A program made the position numbers and the translations under genes. A DNA stretch of 64,000 nucleotides. Source: Jannaschia maritima (GTDB taxonomy: Bacteria; Pseudomonadota; Alphaproteobacteria; Rhodobacterales; Rhodobacteraceae). The stretch is taken from assembly GCF_030973515.1 (NCBI RefSeq), contig NZ_JARGZA010000003.1, positions 186,001-250,000 of the forward strand. Reading direction: 5' to 3'. The notes beneath the pieces were generated by a model. It did not search any database, was not told the DNA's origin, and was given only the letters and a program-made list of their open reading frames with translations. Each line of letters starts with the position of its first letter. Positions within the stretch are counted from its first letter, which is position 1. This document shows positions 1 through 9,444 of this stretch, piece by piece.

Positions 1-1
1 C

Positions 2-325
2 ATGGGCCTGCTGCTGGCGAACGACGGACATGTGGGGGACCGGCAGATCGTGCCCGCCGCGTGGATCGACGCGGCCACCACGCCATCGGCACGGACGCCG
101 CCGGGGGCCTGGGGCTATGGCTATCAGTTCTGGATCCCTCCAGGCGCCCGGCCGGGCGAGGTCGTCGCGCGCGGGATCTATGGCCAGTTCGTCTATGTCG
201 ATCGGGTGCGGAACGTCGTGGTGGTCGTGACGTCTGCCGACCGGGGTTTCCGCGAGCCGGGCGTCATGGACGCGACGGTGGACATGCTCCGCGCGATCGC
301 GGACGCGCAGGACGTGTCTGGCTGA
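2..325 (+). CDS. Serine hydrolase, beta-lactamase class C fold, C-terminal part (truncated by window edge)
   Basis: Only the last 107 codons are in the window; the open frame runs off the left edge, so the first Met is not a true start. The sequence has the C-terminal signature of the class C beta-lactamase / 6-aminohexanoate-oligomer hydrolase family: a GYGYQFW stretch near residue 40 followed by GIYGQFVYVD near residue 58, which forms the last strands around the active site. The catalytic SxxK and YxN motifs lie upstream, outside the window, so the substrate cannot be judged. Family assignment is from motif memory. Confidence 0.75.
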   Translation: MGLLLANDGHVGDRQIVPAAWIDAATTPSARTPPGAWGYGYQFWIPPGARPGEVVARGIYGQFVYVDRVRNVVVVVTSADRGFREPGVMDATVDMLRAIADAQDVSG

Positions 326-397
326 TCCGACGATACCCTCGACAAGTCATTGAAACGCCACAGGTCGTTGGATCCAGACCACGGGCCGGAGGCCGCC

Positions 398-787
398 ATG
401 TCCACCCCACCGGGCCAAGCGCCCGCACGCAACGTCCTGGGCGGAACGCTCGGATCCTGCTCCACCGATCCGATGACCGGATTCTTCCGGGACGGATGCT
501 GCAACACGGGTCCCATGGACACCGGCAGCCACACCGTCTGCGCCGTCGTCACGGCGGAGTTCCTGGCGCACAGCAAGTACCTGGGCAACGACCTGTCCAC
601 CCCGCGGCCGGAGTTCCGATTCCCCGGTCTGAAGCCGGGGGACCGCTGGTGCCTGTGCGCCGCGCGGTTCCTTCAGGCCCACGAGGAAGGCATCGCGCCG
701 CAGGTCGATCTTTCAGCCACGCACGAGCGCGCGCTCGACGTCGTTCCCCTGGCCGTGCTGCAGGTCCACGCCGCCACGGTGGACTGA
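398..787 (+). CDS. DUF2237 family protein
   Basis: A 129-aa protein of the DUF2237 family, recognisable by NVLGG near residue 12, then STDPMTGFFRDGCCNTG, the block HTVCAVVTAEFL, GNDLSTPRPEF and LKPGDRWCLCA. The family is small, cytosolic and of unknown function; the conserved Cys pairs (GCCN, CLCA) suggest metal or redox chemistry, which is inference. The ATG at 398 was chosen because GGAGG lies about 5 bases upstream; an in-frame ATG at 350 has no such site. The length is normal for the family. Confidence 0.85.
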   Translation: MSTPPGQAPARNVLGGTLGSCSTDPMTGFFRDGCCNTGPMDTGSHTVCAVVTAEFLAHSKYLGNDLSTPRPEFRFPGLKPGDRWCLCAARFLQAHEEGIAPQVDLSATHERALDVVPLAVLQVHAATVD

Positions 788-839
788 CGAGGCTTGCCCG
801 GCCATGCTGCGGCGACGCAACCGACCGGAAGGACGCCCC

Positions 840-1697
840 ATGCCCCGAACGATCCGCACCGCCGCCGCCGTGACCGCCGCAATCCTGGCCGCGCCCGCCG
901 CATGGGCCGCCTGCGCCACGGACGACGAGGTCGCGGCCTTCGTGGAGGCCTTCACCGCCAGGACTCCCGCCACGGCCCTGGGTGCCGACGGATCGATGGA
1001 GGACGCGCGCTGCACGCAGGCGAAGCTGGCCACGGCGATGGAGTCGGAACTGGGGCCCGTGATCGGGTACAAGGCCGGCCTCACCTCGCCCCCCGCGCAG
1101 GAGCGGTTCGGCGTAACCGAACCCGTGCGCGGAGTCCTGTATCGCGATATGATGCTGGAGGACGGGGCGGCGGTGCCTGCAGCGTTCGGCATCGTGCCGT
1201 TCTTCGAAGCCGACCTCGTGATGGTCGTGGGCTCCGCCGCAATCAACGAGGCGTCCACGCCGGAGGCTGTGATGGCATCGGTGTCCGCGATCCATCCCTT
1301 TATCGAGTTGCCCGACCTGATGCTGGCGCAGGGCCAGCCCCTGACCGGTGAGACGATCACCTCGATGGGCGTGGGTCCCAGGATGGGCGTCCTGGGCGCG
1401 GCGATCCCGGTCGAGGAGCCGGCCGTCATGGCCGCGGCGCTCGGGTCGATGACCGTGCGCATGACCGACGCCGCGGGAGAGGTCCTGACGGAAGCGCCGG
1501 GCGCCGCCGTGCTGGGCCATCCGGCGCAGGCGGTGATGTGGCTGGTGGGCGACGGCGTGACCCTGCGACCGGGCGATCTGATCAGCGTGGGCTCCTTCGG
1601 GCCCCTCATGCCGCCCGCGAAGGCCGGTGGAGAGGCGATGGTGACCTATCTGGGCCTGCCCGGCGACCCGACCGTGCGCGTGCGCTTCACGGACTAG
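840..1697 (+). CDS. Exported fumarylacetoacetase/2-oxopentenoate hydratase-fold protein
   Basis: A 285-aa protein with a clear signal peptide (about residues 1-23, ending AWA) followed by a domain resembling 2-keto-4-pentenoate hydratases: IGYKAGLTS near residue 78, a central PFFEADLVMV strand, IHPFIELPD, and a C-terminal PGDLISVGSFG. Family members are cytosolic Mg-dependent enzymes acting on 2-oxo acids, so an exported version is unusual. GGAAGG precedes the ATG at 840; an earlier ATG at 804 would put extra residues ahead of the signal peptide. It converges with the next gene and overlaps it by 11 bp. The fold is fairly sure, the reaction is not. Confidence 0.72.
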   Translation: MPRTIRTAAAVTAAILAAPAAWAACATDDEVAAFVEAFTARTPATALGADGSMEDARCTQAKLATAMESELGPVIGYKAGLTSPPAQERFGVTEPVRGVLYRDMMLEDGAAVPAAFGIVPFFEADLVMVVGSAAINEASTPEAVMASVSAIHPFIELPDLMLAQGQPLTGETITSMGVGPRMGVLGAAIPVEEPAVMAAALGSMTVRMTDAAGEVLTEAPGAAVLGHPAQAVMWLVGDGVTLRPGDLISVGSFGPLMPPAKAGGEAMVTYLGLPGDPTVRVRFTD

Positions 1698-2226
1698 GCA
1701 CGGCGACTGCCGGGTTCGGGGCGTCCAGCAACTCGTCCAGGAACAGGCTGAGCAGCTGGGCGCGGCCCGATGTCCCGGACTTGCGATAGATGGATGCCGT
1801 CTGGGCCTTCACCGTGCCCTCGGACGTGCCGCGCAGGGCCGCGATCTCGGCCCCCGACAACCCCTTCAGCGCGAGGGTCGCGACGTCCCGTTCGGCGGGC
1901 GTCAGCGCCCAATCGTCGAACCGTTCGCGCATGACCTGCGCGAAGGCGCCCCTGGCGGCGCGGACGGCCGTCTCGGCCCGCTGCGCCCGAGCGCGCACGG
2001 CCAGCAGCAAGCGGACGGACACGGCGCTGCCCGTCAGCAGGGCCAGTGCGGACACGACCTCCAGCACCTCGTAGAGCGTCCAGTCGATCACGGGCAGGTC
2101 GAGCCCCAGGATCGAACTTCCCAGTTCAAGCAACAGGAAGGTGGCACCGATCCCCTGCAGGCACAGCAGGACGAGCAGAACGCGCGCGCCGATCACGGGC
2201 GCCCCCGGTGGAGATGCCTGCGCCAC
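1687..2226 (-). CDS. Membrane-anchored LuxR-type transcriptional regulator
   Basis: A 179-aa protein. Two hydrophobic segments (about residues 14-36 and 50-75) are followed by a coiled stretch and a C-terminal LuxR/GerE helix-turn-helix: LTPAERDVATLALKGLSGAEIA, then GTSEGTVKAQTASIYRKSG. It is probably a DNA-binding protein tethered to the inner membrane, with no receiver domain or ligand domain visible. The start at 2226 is GTG; another GTG ten codons later is possible. It overlaps the 3' end of the upstream gene by 34 bp, so it is probably the last gene of the trpB-side operon. The target is unknown. Confidence 0.78.
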   Translation of the reverse strand: MAQASPPGAPVIGARVLLVLLCLQGIGATFLLLELGSSILGLDLPVIDWTLYEVLEVVSALALLTGSAVSVRLLLAVRARAQRAETAVRAARGAFAQVMRERFDDWALTPAERDVATLALKGLSGAEIAALRGTSEGTVKAQTASIYRKSGTSGRAQLLSLFLDELLDAPNPAVAVPSP

Positions 2227-2528
2227 AAGGCGCGCTTGCGCGGGCGCCCCCCGCCGCGAAGGGGGCGTTCGACGTCCCGTAGGATGGTGCCGCGACTTTC
2301 CGACAGGACGACCTCGCGTCGCCAGCCGTCGCGCCGACCCGTGATCCGGATGCGGCCCAGAAACGTGCGGCGGACGCGGATGTCGGCGTATCCCTCGTCC
2401 CGCAGCGCCGCGACGACATCGTCCGCGAACGACCCCGCATCGTCCTGCGCCGCCGCGGGCGCGGGCGCCACGGCGGCGAGGGCGGACGCGCCGAGCCAGG
2501 TCAGGACTGTTCGCCGCGTCGGCCCCAC
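2193..2528 (-). CDS. Small exported protein, PepSY-like
   Basis: A 111-aa protein with a GTG start 1 bp after the preceding stop. The N terminus has paired arginines and a hydrophobic segment ending APAAAQ, a signal peptide of Sec or weak Tat type. The mature part reads like a single PepSY-type beta-alpha-beta unit (DDVVAALRDEGYADIRV, then RTFLGRIRITG and a basic tail). PepSY-like modules are periplasmic and often inhibit proteases or bind ligands; the match here is loose. It lies downstream of a related-size exported protein and upstream of the LuxR gene. Confidence 0.6.
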   Translation of the reverse strand: MGPTRRTVLTWLGASALAAVAPAPAAAQDDAGSFADDVVAALRDEGYADIRVRRTFLGRIRITGRRDGWRREVVLSESRGTILRDVERPLRGGGRPRKRALWRRHLHRGRP

Positions 2529-2529
2529 G

Positions 2530-2817
2530 TCAGCGCGTCGGGCGACCGCGTTCGGCGCGCCGCTCCTTGACGCGCGCCCGGCGTTCCGCGCGTTCGGCTT
2601 CCGTGGGCAACGGGACGCGGATGGCGCCGTCGGGCCCGTTCGCCGTCAGATAGTCGCGGGTGCCCCCCGTTTCGCGGGCGATGTCGCTGAAACCCCGGGC
2701 TTCCCACCGTTCGACCACGCGGTCGAAGACCTGGGCGCGACGGTCCTGCGACTGTGCCGCGGCGGGGAGGGCGATGGCGGCCAGAACGGCGGCGGTCGCG
2801 ATGGTTCGGATGGTCAT
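2530..2817 (-). CDS. Small exported hypothetical protein
   Basis: A 95-aa protein with a signal peptide (MTIRTIATAAVLAAIALPAAAQ). The mature part carries a short module ending in a highly basic RERRAERGRPTR-like tail. The ATG at 2817 was chosen because AAAGGAA precedes it; an upstream in-frame Met would displace the signal peptide. The stretch VFDRVVERWEARGFSDI resembles the N-terminal half of the neighbouring PepSY-like protein, so the two may be diverged duplicates. The function is unknown. Confidence 0.6.
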   Translation of the reverse strand: MTIRTIATAAVLAAIALPAAAQSQDRRAQVFDRVVERWEARGFSDIARETGGTRDYLTANGPDGAIRVPLPTEAERAERRARVKERRAERGRPTR

Positions 2818-2931
2818 GGTCGGTTCCTTTGCGGATGCGCCGGGACGGCCCCGGCGAACCACGACGTGGCCCGCCCGCCCCGACGCCGCCATCGGCCGCA
2901 GGGCCCCCGCCCGGCCCCGTATCCCGCGGGT

Positions 2932-4161
2932 TTACGCCCCCGCCATGTCCCAGCCCAACGCACGGGCGACGGTGAAGATGTCCTTGTCGCCCCGCCCGCA
3001 CATGTTCATGCAGATCAGATGATCCGCCGGCAGGTCCGGGGCGATCTTGGTGACATGGGCCAGGGCATGCGACGGCTCCAACGCCGGGATGATGCCCTCC
3101 GTCTCGCAGCACAGCTGGAACGCGTCCAACGCTTCGCGGTCGGTGATGCTGACATAGGTCGCTCGGCCGATATCGTGGAGCCAAGCGTGTTCCGGCCCGA
3201 TGCCCGGATAGTCCAGACCAGCCGAGATGCTGAACCCTTCCAGGATCTGGCCGTCGTCGTCCTGCAGCAGGTACGTCCTGTTGCCGTGCAGCACCCCAGG
3301 CCGGCCGCCGGACAGGGAGGCGCAATGCTCCATCCGGTCGTCCACGCCCTTGCCCCCGGCCTCCACCCCGACGATGGCGACCTCGGCGTCGTCCAGGAAG
3401 GGATAGAACAGCCCCATCGCGTTGGACCCGCCGCCGATGGCCGCGATCAACGTGTCCGGCAGGCGGCCCTCCGCCTCCATCATCTGCCGCTTCGCTTCCT
3501 GACCGATGATGGCCTGGAAGTCGCGGACCATCGCCGGATAGGGGTGCGGCCCCGCCACCGTGCCGATGCAGTAGAACGTGTCCGACACGTTCGTGACCCA
3601 GTCGCGCAGCGCGTCGTTCATCGCGTCTTTCAACGTGCCGCGCCCGGAGGTGACGGACACGACCTCCGCGCCCAGCAGCTTCATGCGGAACACGTTGGGA
3701 GCCTGCCGCTCGACGTCGTGCGCGCCCATGTAGACGACGCATTTCAGCCCGAACTTGGCGCAGACGGTCGCGGTGGCGACGCCGTGCTGACCGGCCCCCG
3801 TCTCGGCGATGATGCGGGTCTTGCCCATGCGGCGCGCAAGGATGATCTGGCCCAGGACGTTGTTGATCTTGTGCGCGCCGGTATGGTTCAGCTCGTCCCG
3901 CTTGAGGTAGACCTTGGCCCCGCCGAGCCGTTCGGTCAGGCGTTCCGCGAAGTAGAGCGGGCTGGGGCGGCCGACGTAGTGGGCCCACAGGTCGTGCATC
4001 TCGGCCCAGAAGGCGTCGTCGGTCTTCGCGTGCTCGTATTGCCGTTCCAGTTCCAGGATCAGCGGCATCAGGGTCTCGGACACGAAGCGACCGCCGAACT
4101 GACCGAAGCGGCCCTGTTCGTCCGGTCCCGTCGTGAAGCTGTTCAGCAGATCGTCCGGCAT
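2932..4161 (-). CDS. trpB: Tryptophan synthase beta chain
   Basis: A 409-aa protein of full length. It condenses indole with L-serine to make tryptophan, using PLP. The PLP lysine is K98 in [11 protein letters not shown]; the phosphate-binding glycine loop GGGSNAMG and the GSGGRG-like C-terminal NMCGRGDKD are present. The ATG at 4161 is preceded by AGGGGGAC. trpF lies directly upstream in the same direction, 73 bp away; trpA is not in the window. The trpF-trpB arrangement beside lapA, ihfB and rpsA is typical of Rhodobacterales. Confidence 0.97.
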   Translation of the reverse strand: MPDDLLNSFTTGPDEQGRFGQFGGRFVSETLMPLILELERQYEHAKTDDAFWAEMHDLWAHYVGRPSPLYFAERLTERLGGAKVYLKRDELNHTGAHKINNVLGQIILARRMGKTRIIAETGAGQHGVATATVCAKFGLKCVVYMGAHDVERQAPNVFRMKLLGAEVVSVTSGRGTLKDAMNDALRDWVTNVSDTFYCIGTVAGPHPYPAMVRDFQAIIGQEAKRQMMEAEGRLPDTLIAAIGGGSNAMGLFYPFLDDAEVAIVGVEAGGKGVDDRMEHCASLSGGRPGVLHGNRTYLLQDDDGQILEGFSISAGLDYPGIGPEHAWLHDIGRATYVSITDREALDAFQLCCETEGIIPALEPSHALAHVTKIAPDLPADHLICMNMCGRGDKDIFTVARALGWDMAGA

Positions 4162-4234
4162 GTCGTCCCCCTGTCCCTGCGGCCGGCGGGAATGTCCCAC
4201 GCGCGGCCAGCCGGACGCAAGGGGGCGTGCGGGA

Positions 4235-4900
4235 TCAGGCGGCGGAGGCAGCGGTCATGAAGGCGGCGATCAGACCCGCGTCCTTGACGCCGGGGGCCGA
4301 TTCGACGCCAGACGACAGGTCGACCTGACGGGCCCCGCTGCGGGCCACGGCCCGGGCCACGTTCCCGGCATGAAGGCCGCCGGCCAGCATCCACGGCTTC
4401 GTCCAGGTCCGGCCCGCGATCAGCGACCAGTCGAAGCCCACGCCGTTGCCGCCCGGCAGGGTGGCGTCCTTCGGCGGCTTGGCGTCGATCAGCACCTGGT
4501 CCGCCACCGCCTCGTAGGCCGCGATGCGGGACACGTCGCCCCTGTCCCGGATGCCGATGGCCTTCATCACGGGCAGGCCGGTGCGGGCCCGGACGGCGGC
4601 GACGCGGTCCGGCGCCTCCGCCCCGTGCAGCTGCACCATGTCCACCGGCACGACCGCCAGCAGGGCGTCGAGCGCCGCGTCGTCCGGGTCCACCAGGAGG
4701 GCCACCTTCGCCAGCCCCATCGGGGCATGCGCCGCGAGGTCGCGAGCGCGGTCCGGCGACACGGACCGGGGGGATTTCGGATAGAAGTTCAGGCCGACGT
4801 AATGGGCCCCCGACCGGGCCGCCGCATCGACGTCCGCACGGGTGCGCACACCGCATATCTTGACCCGGACCCCACCGCCCGGGCGGGTCACGCGCAGCAT
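4235..4900 (-). CDS. trpF: Phosphoribosylanthranilate isomerase
   Basis: A 221-aa TIM-barrel enzyme that converts phosphoribosylanthranilate to CdRP in tryptophan synthesis. Family marks: [13 protein letters not shown] near residue 13 (catalytic Cys16), [31 protein letters not shown] and the phosphate-binding AGGLHAGNV followed by [15 protein letters not shown]. The start ATG at 4900 follows the lapA stop by 1 bp, so translation is probably coupled. Confidence 0.96.
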   Translation of the reverse strand: MLRVTRPGGGVRVKICGVRTRADVDAAARSGAHYVGLNFYPKSPRSVSPDRARDLAAHAPMGLAKVALLVDPDDAALDALLAVVPVDMVQLHGAEAPDRVAAVRARTGLPVMKAIGIRDRGDVSRIAAYEAVADQVLIDAKPPKDATLPGGNGVGFDWSLIAGRTWTKPWMLAGGLHAGNVARAVARSGARQVDLSSGVESAPGVKDAGLIAAFMTAASAA

Positions 4901-4901
4901 G

Positions 4902-5246
4902 TCAGCGGGGGGATTCGACCAGGGCGAGGATCTCGTCGCGCTCCGACGTCGTGGCGCGGGACTTCGCCAGTTCCCGCTCCAGGCGCTCCTTCTCGGCCCG
5001 CTGGCGCGCGGCTTCGGAGCGGTGCTTGTGCTCGCGCAGCCATTCCCAGGTGAACCCGATCAGCAGGCCCACCGCGATCGCGGCGAGGATGACGACGAAC
5101 TTCGGCAGCGTCACCGAGCCGAGCCCGACATAGGCCGCGAGGAAGTTCGGCAGCAGTTGCAGGGTCACGGGCCCCATGTTCGCCAGGGCCACGATCAACA
5201 GGCAGATGGCGAGGAGGGCGAGGAAGAGGAGGCGAAGGAACGTCAT
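4902..5246 (-). CDS. LapA-domain membrane protein
   Basis: A 114-aa inner-membrane protein with two transmembrane helices (about residues 5-25 and 46-66) and a basic, charged, coiled-coil tail in the cytoplasm from about residue 70. This is the layout of LapA-domain (DUF1049) proteins, which help with lipopolysaccharide assembly in enterobacteria; the role here is inferred from family only. It sits between ihfB and trpF, a conserved position in the order. Confidence 0.8.
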   Translation of the reverse strand: MTFLRLLFLALLAICLLIVALANMGPVTLQLLPNFLAAYVGLGSVTLPKFVVILAAIAVGLLIGFTWEWLREHKHRSEAARQRAEKERLERELAKSRATTSERDEILALVESPR

Positions 5247-5337
5247 GGCGCAGACGTAGCTTCGCCGCCCGACCCTGTCCAGCGATGGATGGGCGGACGT
5301 GGGTTCATGGCCTGGATCCGAAGCCCCGTGTCCTGGA

Positions 5338-5622
5338 TCAACCCTTGTCGTTCATCCGGTCGCGCAGGAGCTTGCCCGCCTTGAAGAATGGGACGTGCTT
5401 CTCGTCGACCTGGACGGATTCGCCCGTCCGGGGATTGCGGCCGACCCGGGCCTCCCGCTGCTTGACGGTGAAGGCACCGAACCCACGCAACTCGACCCGA
5501 TCCCCGCTGGCGAGGGCCTCGGTGATCTCCTCGAAGATCGCGTTCACGATCTTCTCCACATCCCGTTGATAAAGATGGGGATTTTCCTCGGCTACCTTCT
5601 GTATCAACTCGGAACGGATCAT
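5338..5622 (-). CDS. ihfB: Integration host factor beta subunit
   Basis: A 94-aa DNA-bending protein of the HU/IHF family, which pairs with IHF-alpha. It begins [17 protein letters not shown] and has the beta-arm signature [22 protein letters not shown], with the Pro of RNPRTG that intercalates into DNA. The C terminus [14 protein letters not shown] is typical of the beta subunit. It is located between rpsA and lapA, as in many proteobacteria where rpsA-ihfB is a conserved pair. The 5' region is relatively AT-rich and probably holds its own promoter. Confidence 0.96.
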   Translation of the reverse strand: MIRSELIQKVAEENPHLYQRDVEKIVNAIFEEITEALASGDRVELRGFGAFTVKQREARVGRNPRTGESVQVDEKHVPFFKAGKLLRDRMNDKG

Positions 5623-5845
5623 AACGGCCTCATGCTAGGTCGGTCATTCGCGGGTCGGGTCTTTCTGCCCACTCCCAAGTTAATACATCCCCCCGTTGCA
5701 TTGTAAGACGTTCCCTCCCGCAATGACGGGAATAATCCGAACTATCTTCCCGGCGGTTTCTCCTCCGACATTCGCGATCATATGTTAGTATGTCATATCA
5801 CATACGCGTCGCGAGATCTCGGCGTGCGGCGGTACGCGACGCGAA

Positions 5846-5871
5846 GGGCCCGCGGCGTTCGCCGCGGGCCC
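5846..5871 (-). terminator. GC-rich hairpin downstream of rpsA
   Basis: An 11-bp perfect stem (GGGCCCGCGGC with GCCGCGGGCCC) and a 4-base loop lie 36 bp past the rpsA stop. It has no strong U-tract, so it may terminate with help or act as a 3' stabilising stem. Confidence 0.6.
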
Positions 5872-5906
5872 TCCCGGTCTCCGATCAGGCCGAAGGCCCG
5901 TCGTCC

Positions 5907-7586
5907 TCAGTCGTTGCCCTTCAGAGCCGCGCCGAGGATGTCGCCCAGGCTGGCACCCGAGTCGCTGGAACCGAACTGTTCGACCGCCTCCTTCTCCTCG
6001 GCGATCTCGCGGGCCTTGATCGACAGGCCCAGGCGGTGGTTGCGCGCGTCGACGTTGGTGACGCGGACGTCCACCTTGTCGCCGGGCTGGAACCGCTCGG
6101 GGCGCTGGTCCTGGCGGTCGCGGGCCAGGTCGGAGCGTCGGATGAACGACTTCATCCCCTCGTACTCGACCTCGATGCCGCCATCCTCGATCTTCGTGAC
6201 CGCGACGGTGACGATCGCGCCGCGACGCACGCCGCCCAGCGTTTCCGCATAGGGGTCGCCTTCGACGTTCTTGATCGACAGGCTGATCCGTTCCTTGTCG
6301 GTATCCACCTCGGTCACGACCGCGCGGACGATGTCGCCCTTGCGGTAGTCGCCGATCACGTCCTCGCCCCGCCCTTCCCAGGTCAGGTCGGACAGGTGGA
6401 CCATACCGTCGATGTCGCCCTCAAGACCCACGAACAGGCCGAACTCGGTGATGTTCTTGACCTCGCCCTCGACGTTGGTGCCCGGCGGGTGCGTTTCGGC
6501 GAACACCTCCCACGGGTTGCGCTGGGTCTGCTTAAGGCCCAGGGACACGCGCCGCTTCTGGGTGTCGATCTCCAGCACCATGACCTCGACCTCCTGGGAG
6601 GTGGAGACGATCTTGCCGGGATGGACGTTCTTCTTCGTCCAGGACATCTCGGACACGTGGACGAGGCCCTCGACGCCGGCCTCCAGCTCCACGAACGCAC
6701 CGTAATCGGTGATGTTCGTGACGCGGCCCTGATGGACCGAACCCAGCGGGTACTTGGCGATCACGGTGTCCCACGGATCGTCCTGGAGCTGCTTCATGCC
6801 CAGGGAGATGCGGTGGGTCTCCTTGTTGATCTTGATGACCTGCACCTTGACCGTCTCGCCGATCGACAGGATCTCGCGCGGGTCGTTGACCCGGCGCCAA
6901 GCCATGTCGGTGACGTGCAGCAGGCCGTCCACGCCGCCCAGGTCTACGAACGCACCGTATTCGGTGATGTTCTTGACCACGCCGTCGACCGCCTGACCTT
7001 CCTGCAGGTTGGCGATGACCTCCGCACGCTGCTCGGCGCGGGATTCCTCCAGGATGGCGCGGCGCGACACGACGATGTTGCCGCGGCGGCGGTCCATCTT
7101 GAGGATCTGGAACGGCTGCTTCAAGCCCATCAGAGGGCCCGCGTCGCGCACGGGGCGCACGTCCACCTGGGAGCCGGGCAGGAACGCCACAGCGCCGCCA
7201 AGATCGACGGTGAAGCCGCCCTTGACGCGGCCGAAGATGGCGCCTTCGACGCGCTCCTCCTTGCCATAGGCCGCTTCCAGGCGGTCCCAGGCGGCTTCGC
7301 GGCGGGCGAGCTCGTGGGAGATGACGGCTTCGCCGCGCGCATTCTCGACGGACCGAAGGAACACCTCCACCTCGTCGCCGACCTCGACCTCGGGGGCCTC
7401 GCCGGGCTGCGCGAATTCCTTCAGATCGACGCGGCCTTCCATCTTGTAGCCGACATCGATGATGGCCTGGCCCGCCTCGACGGCGATGACCTTGCCCTTC
7501 ACGACCGAACCTTCGGTCGGGGTGTGCACGTCGAGGTCTTCGTTCAGGAGGGCCTCGAATTCCTCCATGGTCGCGTTCTGAGCCAT
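5907..7586 (-). CDS. rpsA: 30S ribosomal protein S1
   Basis: A 559-aa protein, normal for alphaproteobacterial S1, which brings mRNA to the 30S subunit. Six S1 repeats can be read: GSVVKGKVIAVEAG, VEGAIFGRVKGG, VDGVVKNITEYGAFVDLGG, HQGRVTNITDYGAFVELEAG, VEGEVKNITEFGLFVGLEG and a weaker VTVAVTKIEDGG. The two N-terminal repeats are the most diverged, as expected for ribosome-binding domains. The ATG at 7586 (MAQNATMEEFEALL) was chosen; the open frame continues upstream only as non-conserved sequence. The 189-bp leader before it may carry autoregulation, as known for rpsA elsewhere. Confidence 0.98.
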   Translation of the reverse strand: MAQNATMEEFEALLNEDLDVHTPTEGSVVKGKVIAVEAGQAIIDVGYKMEGRVDLKEFAQPGEAPEVEVGDEVEVFLRSVENARGEAVISHELARREAAWDRLEAAYGKEERVEGAIFGRVKGGFTVDLGGAVAFLPGSQVDVRPVRDAGPLMGLKQPFQILKMDRRRGNIVVSRRAILEESRAEQRAEVIANLQEGQAVDGVVKNITEYGAFVDLGGVDGLLHVTDMAWRRVNDPREILSIGETVKVQVIKINKETHRISLGMKQLQDDPWDTVIAKYPLGSVHQGRVTNITDYGAFVELEAGVEGLVHVSEMSWTKKNVHPGKIVSTSQEVEVMVLEIDTQKRRVSLGLKQTQRNPWEVFAETHPPGTNVEGEVKNITEFGLFVGLEGDIDGMVHLSDLTWEGRGEDVIGDYRKGDIVRAVVTEVDTDKERISLSIKNVEGDPYAETLGGVRRGAIVTVAVTKIEDGGIEVEYEGMKSFIRRSDLARDRQDQRPERFQPGDKVDVRVTNVDARNHRLGLSIKAREIAEEKEAVEQFGSSDSGASLGDILGAALKGND

Positions 7587-7775
7587 GTGGCTGACGGTAT
7601 CCTTTGTTTCATTTGACTGGCCGCGCGGTTGGGTCCGCCGGTCTTGCGTTGGTCGGGAACGGGTCGGGTCCGGCGTCGGGGACGCGAAGGGGACGACCTG
7701 TCGGGTGACGCGCGGGGAGATAAGCGAAAGCAGCCGCGCGCGCAAGGGATCCGGCCTGGGCGGCGGCGCGACCGG

Positions 7776-8288
7776 CTAGAGCTCGCGTTCGCCGCGTCGT
7801 TGCAGCCGTTCCAGCAGCTTGCGCTGTTCCGCGGCGCTGTCGCCGCGGCCGAACTGCACGATGCCGCTGCTGTAGAGCGTGCCGTAGGACAGGGCCGCGT
7901 TGACCGTCTGCCCGATACCCGAGATCAGCTGGTCGTCCCGCAACGGCGACAGCGGGTGGATGAAGATCGCCCAGACCCGCCCTTCGGCCACCGCGTAGCG
8001 GGCGTCGAGCGCGCTGTCGAAGTTGGCCTGCATCATGCGCAGCAGATCCGCGTCGGTCAGCCCCTCCGCCGACCGGATGGGCACCATCGCGCGCATCCGG
8101 TCGGCGCGGGGGTCGGTGACGATCAGGACGGGCACGTCCTCCACCGTCAGGCGGAAGGCGGGGCCCGCGCGCTCGGCATCCGCGTCCAGGCGGGTGACGA
8201 TGCCCTCCATGCGGTCGAGGTCCATGGCCTGCGCGGCGGCGGTAGCGGGCAGGCCCAGGGCGGCCAGCAGGAAGAGGGCGCGGATCAT
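7776..8288 (-). CDS. Exported hypothetical protein next to rpsA
   Basis: A 170-aa protein with a signal peptide (MIRALFLLAALGLPATAAAQ). The mature part is an alpha/beta domain (VEDVPVLIVTDPRADRMRAMVPI; DARYAVAEGRVWAIFIHPLSPL) that resembles the YbjN / secretion-chaperone-like fold, a weak guess. The ATG at 8288 is placed directly ahead of the signal peptide. It lies between cmk and rpsA in the same direction. Function not recognised. Confidence 0.6.
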   Translation of the reverse strand: MIRALFLLAALGLPATAAAQAMDLDRMEGIVTRLDADAERAGPAFRLTVEDVPVLIVTDPRADRMRAMVPIRSAEGLTDADLLRMMQANFDSALDARYAVAEGRVWAIFIHPLSPLRDDQLISGIGQTVNAALSYGTLYSSGIVQFGRGDSAAEQRKLLERLQRRGEREL

Positions 8289-8366
8289 CGGACACTCCCG
8301 GTGCGGTCGCGGGCAGCCTATGGCGTCCGTCCCCGTTCCCCAAGGCACGTTCCGGTGAGCGGTCCG

Positions 8367-8981
8367 TCAGGCGCGTTCGGCGAGGATCACGTCGACATGG
8401 GCGATGGCCGCGCGAACGGCGTCGTCGATGGCCATGTCCGACGTGTCGATCACGGTGGCGTCGGCCGCGGCGACGAGCGGCGCTTCCGCCCGCCCCATGT
8501 CGCGCGCGTCGCGGGCCAGCACGTCCTCCAGCACCCCTTGGCGCGTCAGGTTCGGGTCGCGGGCCGACAGCTCGGCGAAGCGGCGGTCGGCGCGGACCTC
8601 CGGCGAGGCGGTGACGTAGAGCTTCGCCTCCGCCTCGGGGGCGATCACGGTGCAGATGTCGCGTCCGTCCAGCACGGCCCCGCCGTCGCAGCGGGCGATG
8701 CGGCGCTGCACGTCGGCCAGGGCGGCGCGCACGGCGGGGTCCACGGCCACGCGGCTGGCGGCGGCGGCGATGTCCGCGGTGCGCAGGTGGTCGCCCAGAT
8801 CGTCGGGCGTCAGGTCGCGCGCCGCCTGCACGGGGTCCGCGCCCGCCAGGACCTTGGCGCCGACGGCCCGGTACAGCAGGCCGGTGTCGAGATGGGTGAA
8901 CCCGTAATGCGCCGCCAGCGCCCTGGCGACGGTGCCCTTCCCGGCCGCCGCGGGGCCGTCGATGGCGATCGTGAAGATCAT
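8367..8981 (-). CDS. cmk: Cytidylate kinase
   Basis: A 204-aa P-loop kinase that phosphorylates CMP/dCMP. Walker A is GPAAAGKGT at residues 9-17; further family marks are [31 protein letters not shown] and [11 protein letters not shown]. The ATG at 8981 overlaps the stop of the GFA-like gene by 4 bp (ATGA), so the two are translationally coupled. It belongs to the cmk-rpsA-ihfB order common in proteobacteria. Confidence 0.96.
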   Translation of the reverse strand: MIFTIAIDGPAAAGKGTVARALAAHYGFTHLDTGLLYRAVGAKVLAGADPVQAARDLTPDDLGDHLRTADIAAAASRVAVDPAVRAALADVQRRIARCDGGAVLDGRDICTVIAPEAEAKLYVTASPEVRADRRFAELSARDPNLTRQGVLEDVLARDARDMGRAEAPLVAAADATVIDTSDMAIDDAVRAAIAHVDVILAERA

Positions 8982-9391
8982 GGCACGGGGACCTGCGTGG
9001 TCATGTCGTCGTCCGATCGCGGATAGCGCGGCAGGTCGCCGTCGATGTCGTACCACGCGCCCTTGTCGGCGCAGAAGATGTGGCCAGCCAGCCGCAGCCC
9101 GGCCGCGTCGTCCAGCGCGCCGGCCATGACCGACAGGTTCGCCCCGGGTCCGTCGCAGAACAGGTTGGACCCGCAGAGGCCGCAGAATCCGCGGCGGGCC
9201 GATTCGGACGACCGGAACCACGTGACGTCCCCCGTGACCGCGACCGCGTCGCGCGGCGCCGACGTCGCGGCGACGTAGTTGCCGGTGGCCTTGCGGCACT
9301 GGCCGCAATGGCAGGCGACCACGGGACGCATCGGTCCCGCGACTGTGAACCGCACGGCTCCGCAGAGGCAGCTTCCCTTTCGGTCGGTCAT
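8978..9391 (-). CDS. GFA (CENP-V/GFA domain) zinc protein
   Basis: A 137-aa protein with the Cys pattern of the glutathione-dependent formaldehyde-activating family: [21 protein letters not shown] and [11 protein letters not shown], which bind two zinc ions. Family members are mostly of unknown substrate. The ATG at 9391 begins [11 protein letters not shown]. It is coupled to cmk by a 4-bp overlap, an unusual partner. It diverges from the kinase gene at 9445. Confidence 0.88.
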   Translation of the reverse strand: MTDRKGSCLCGAVRFTVAGPMRPVVACHCGQCRKATGNYVAATSAPRDAVAVTGDVTWFRSSESARRGFCGLCGSNLFCDGPGANLSVMAGALDDAAGLRLAGHIFCADKGAWYDIDGDLPRYPRSDDDMTTQVPVP

Positions 9392-9444
9392 GCGGGTTCC
9401 CCCATCGGCTTGCGCCGAAGAACCACAGAGCACACGGTCGTGCA

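Noticed and set aside
2236-4260. A 674-codon rightward frame opposite trpB
   Set aside because: It mirrors trpB and its neighbours in GC-rich DNA; the translation is low-complexity with no family marks. Similar mirror frames at 5790-7616 (opposite rpsA), 13348-14814, 18195-20186 and 58567-60786 were rejected for the same reason.
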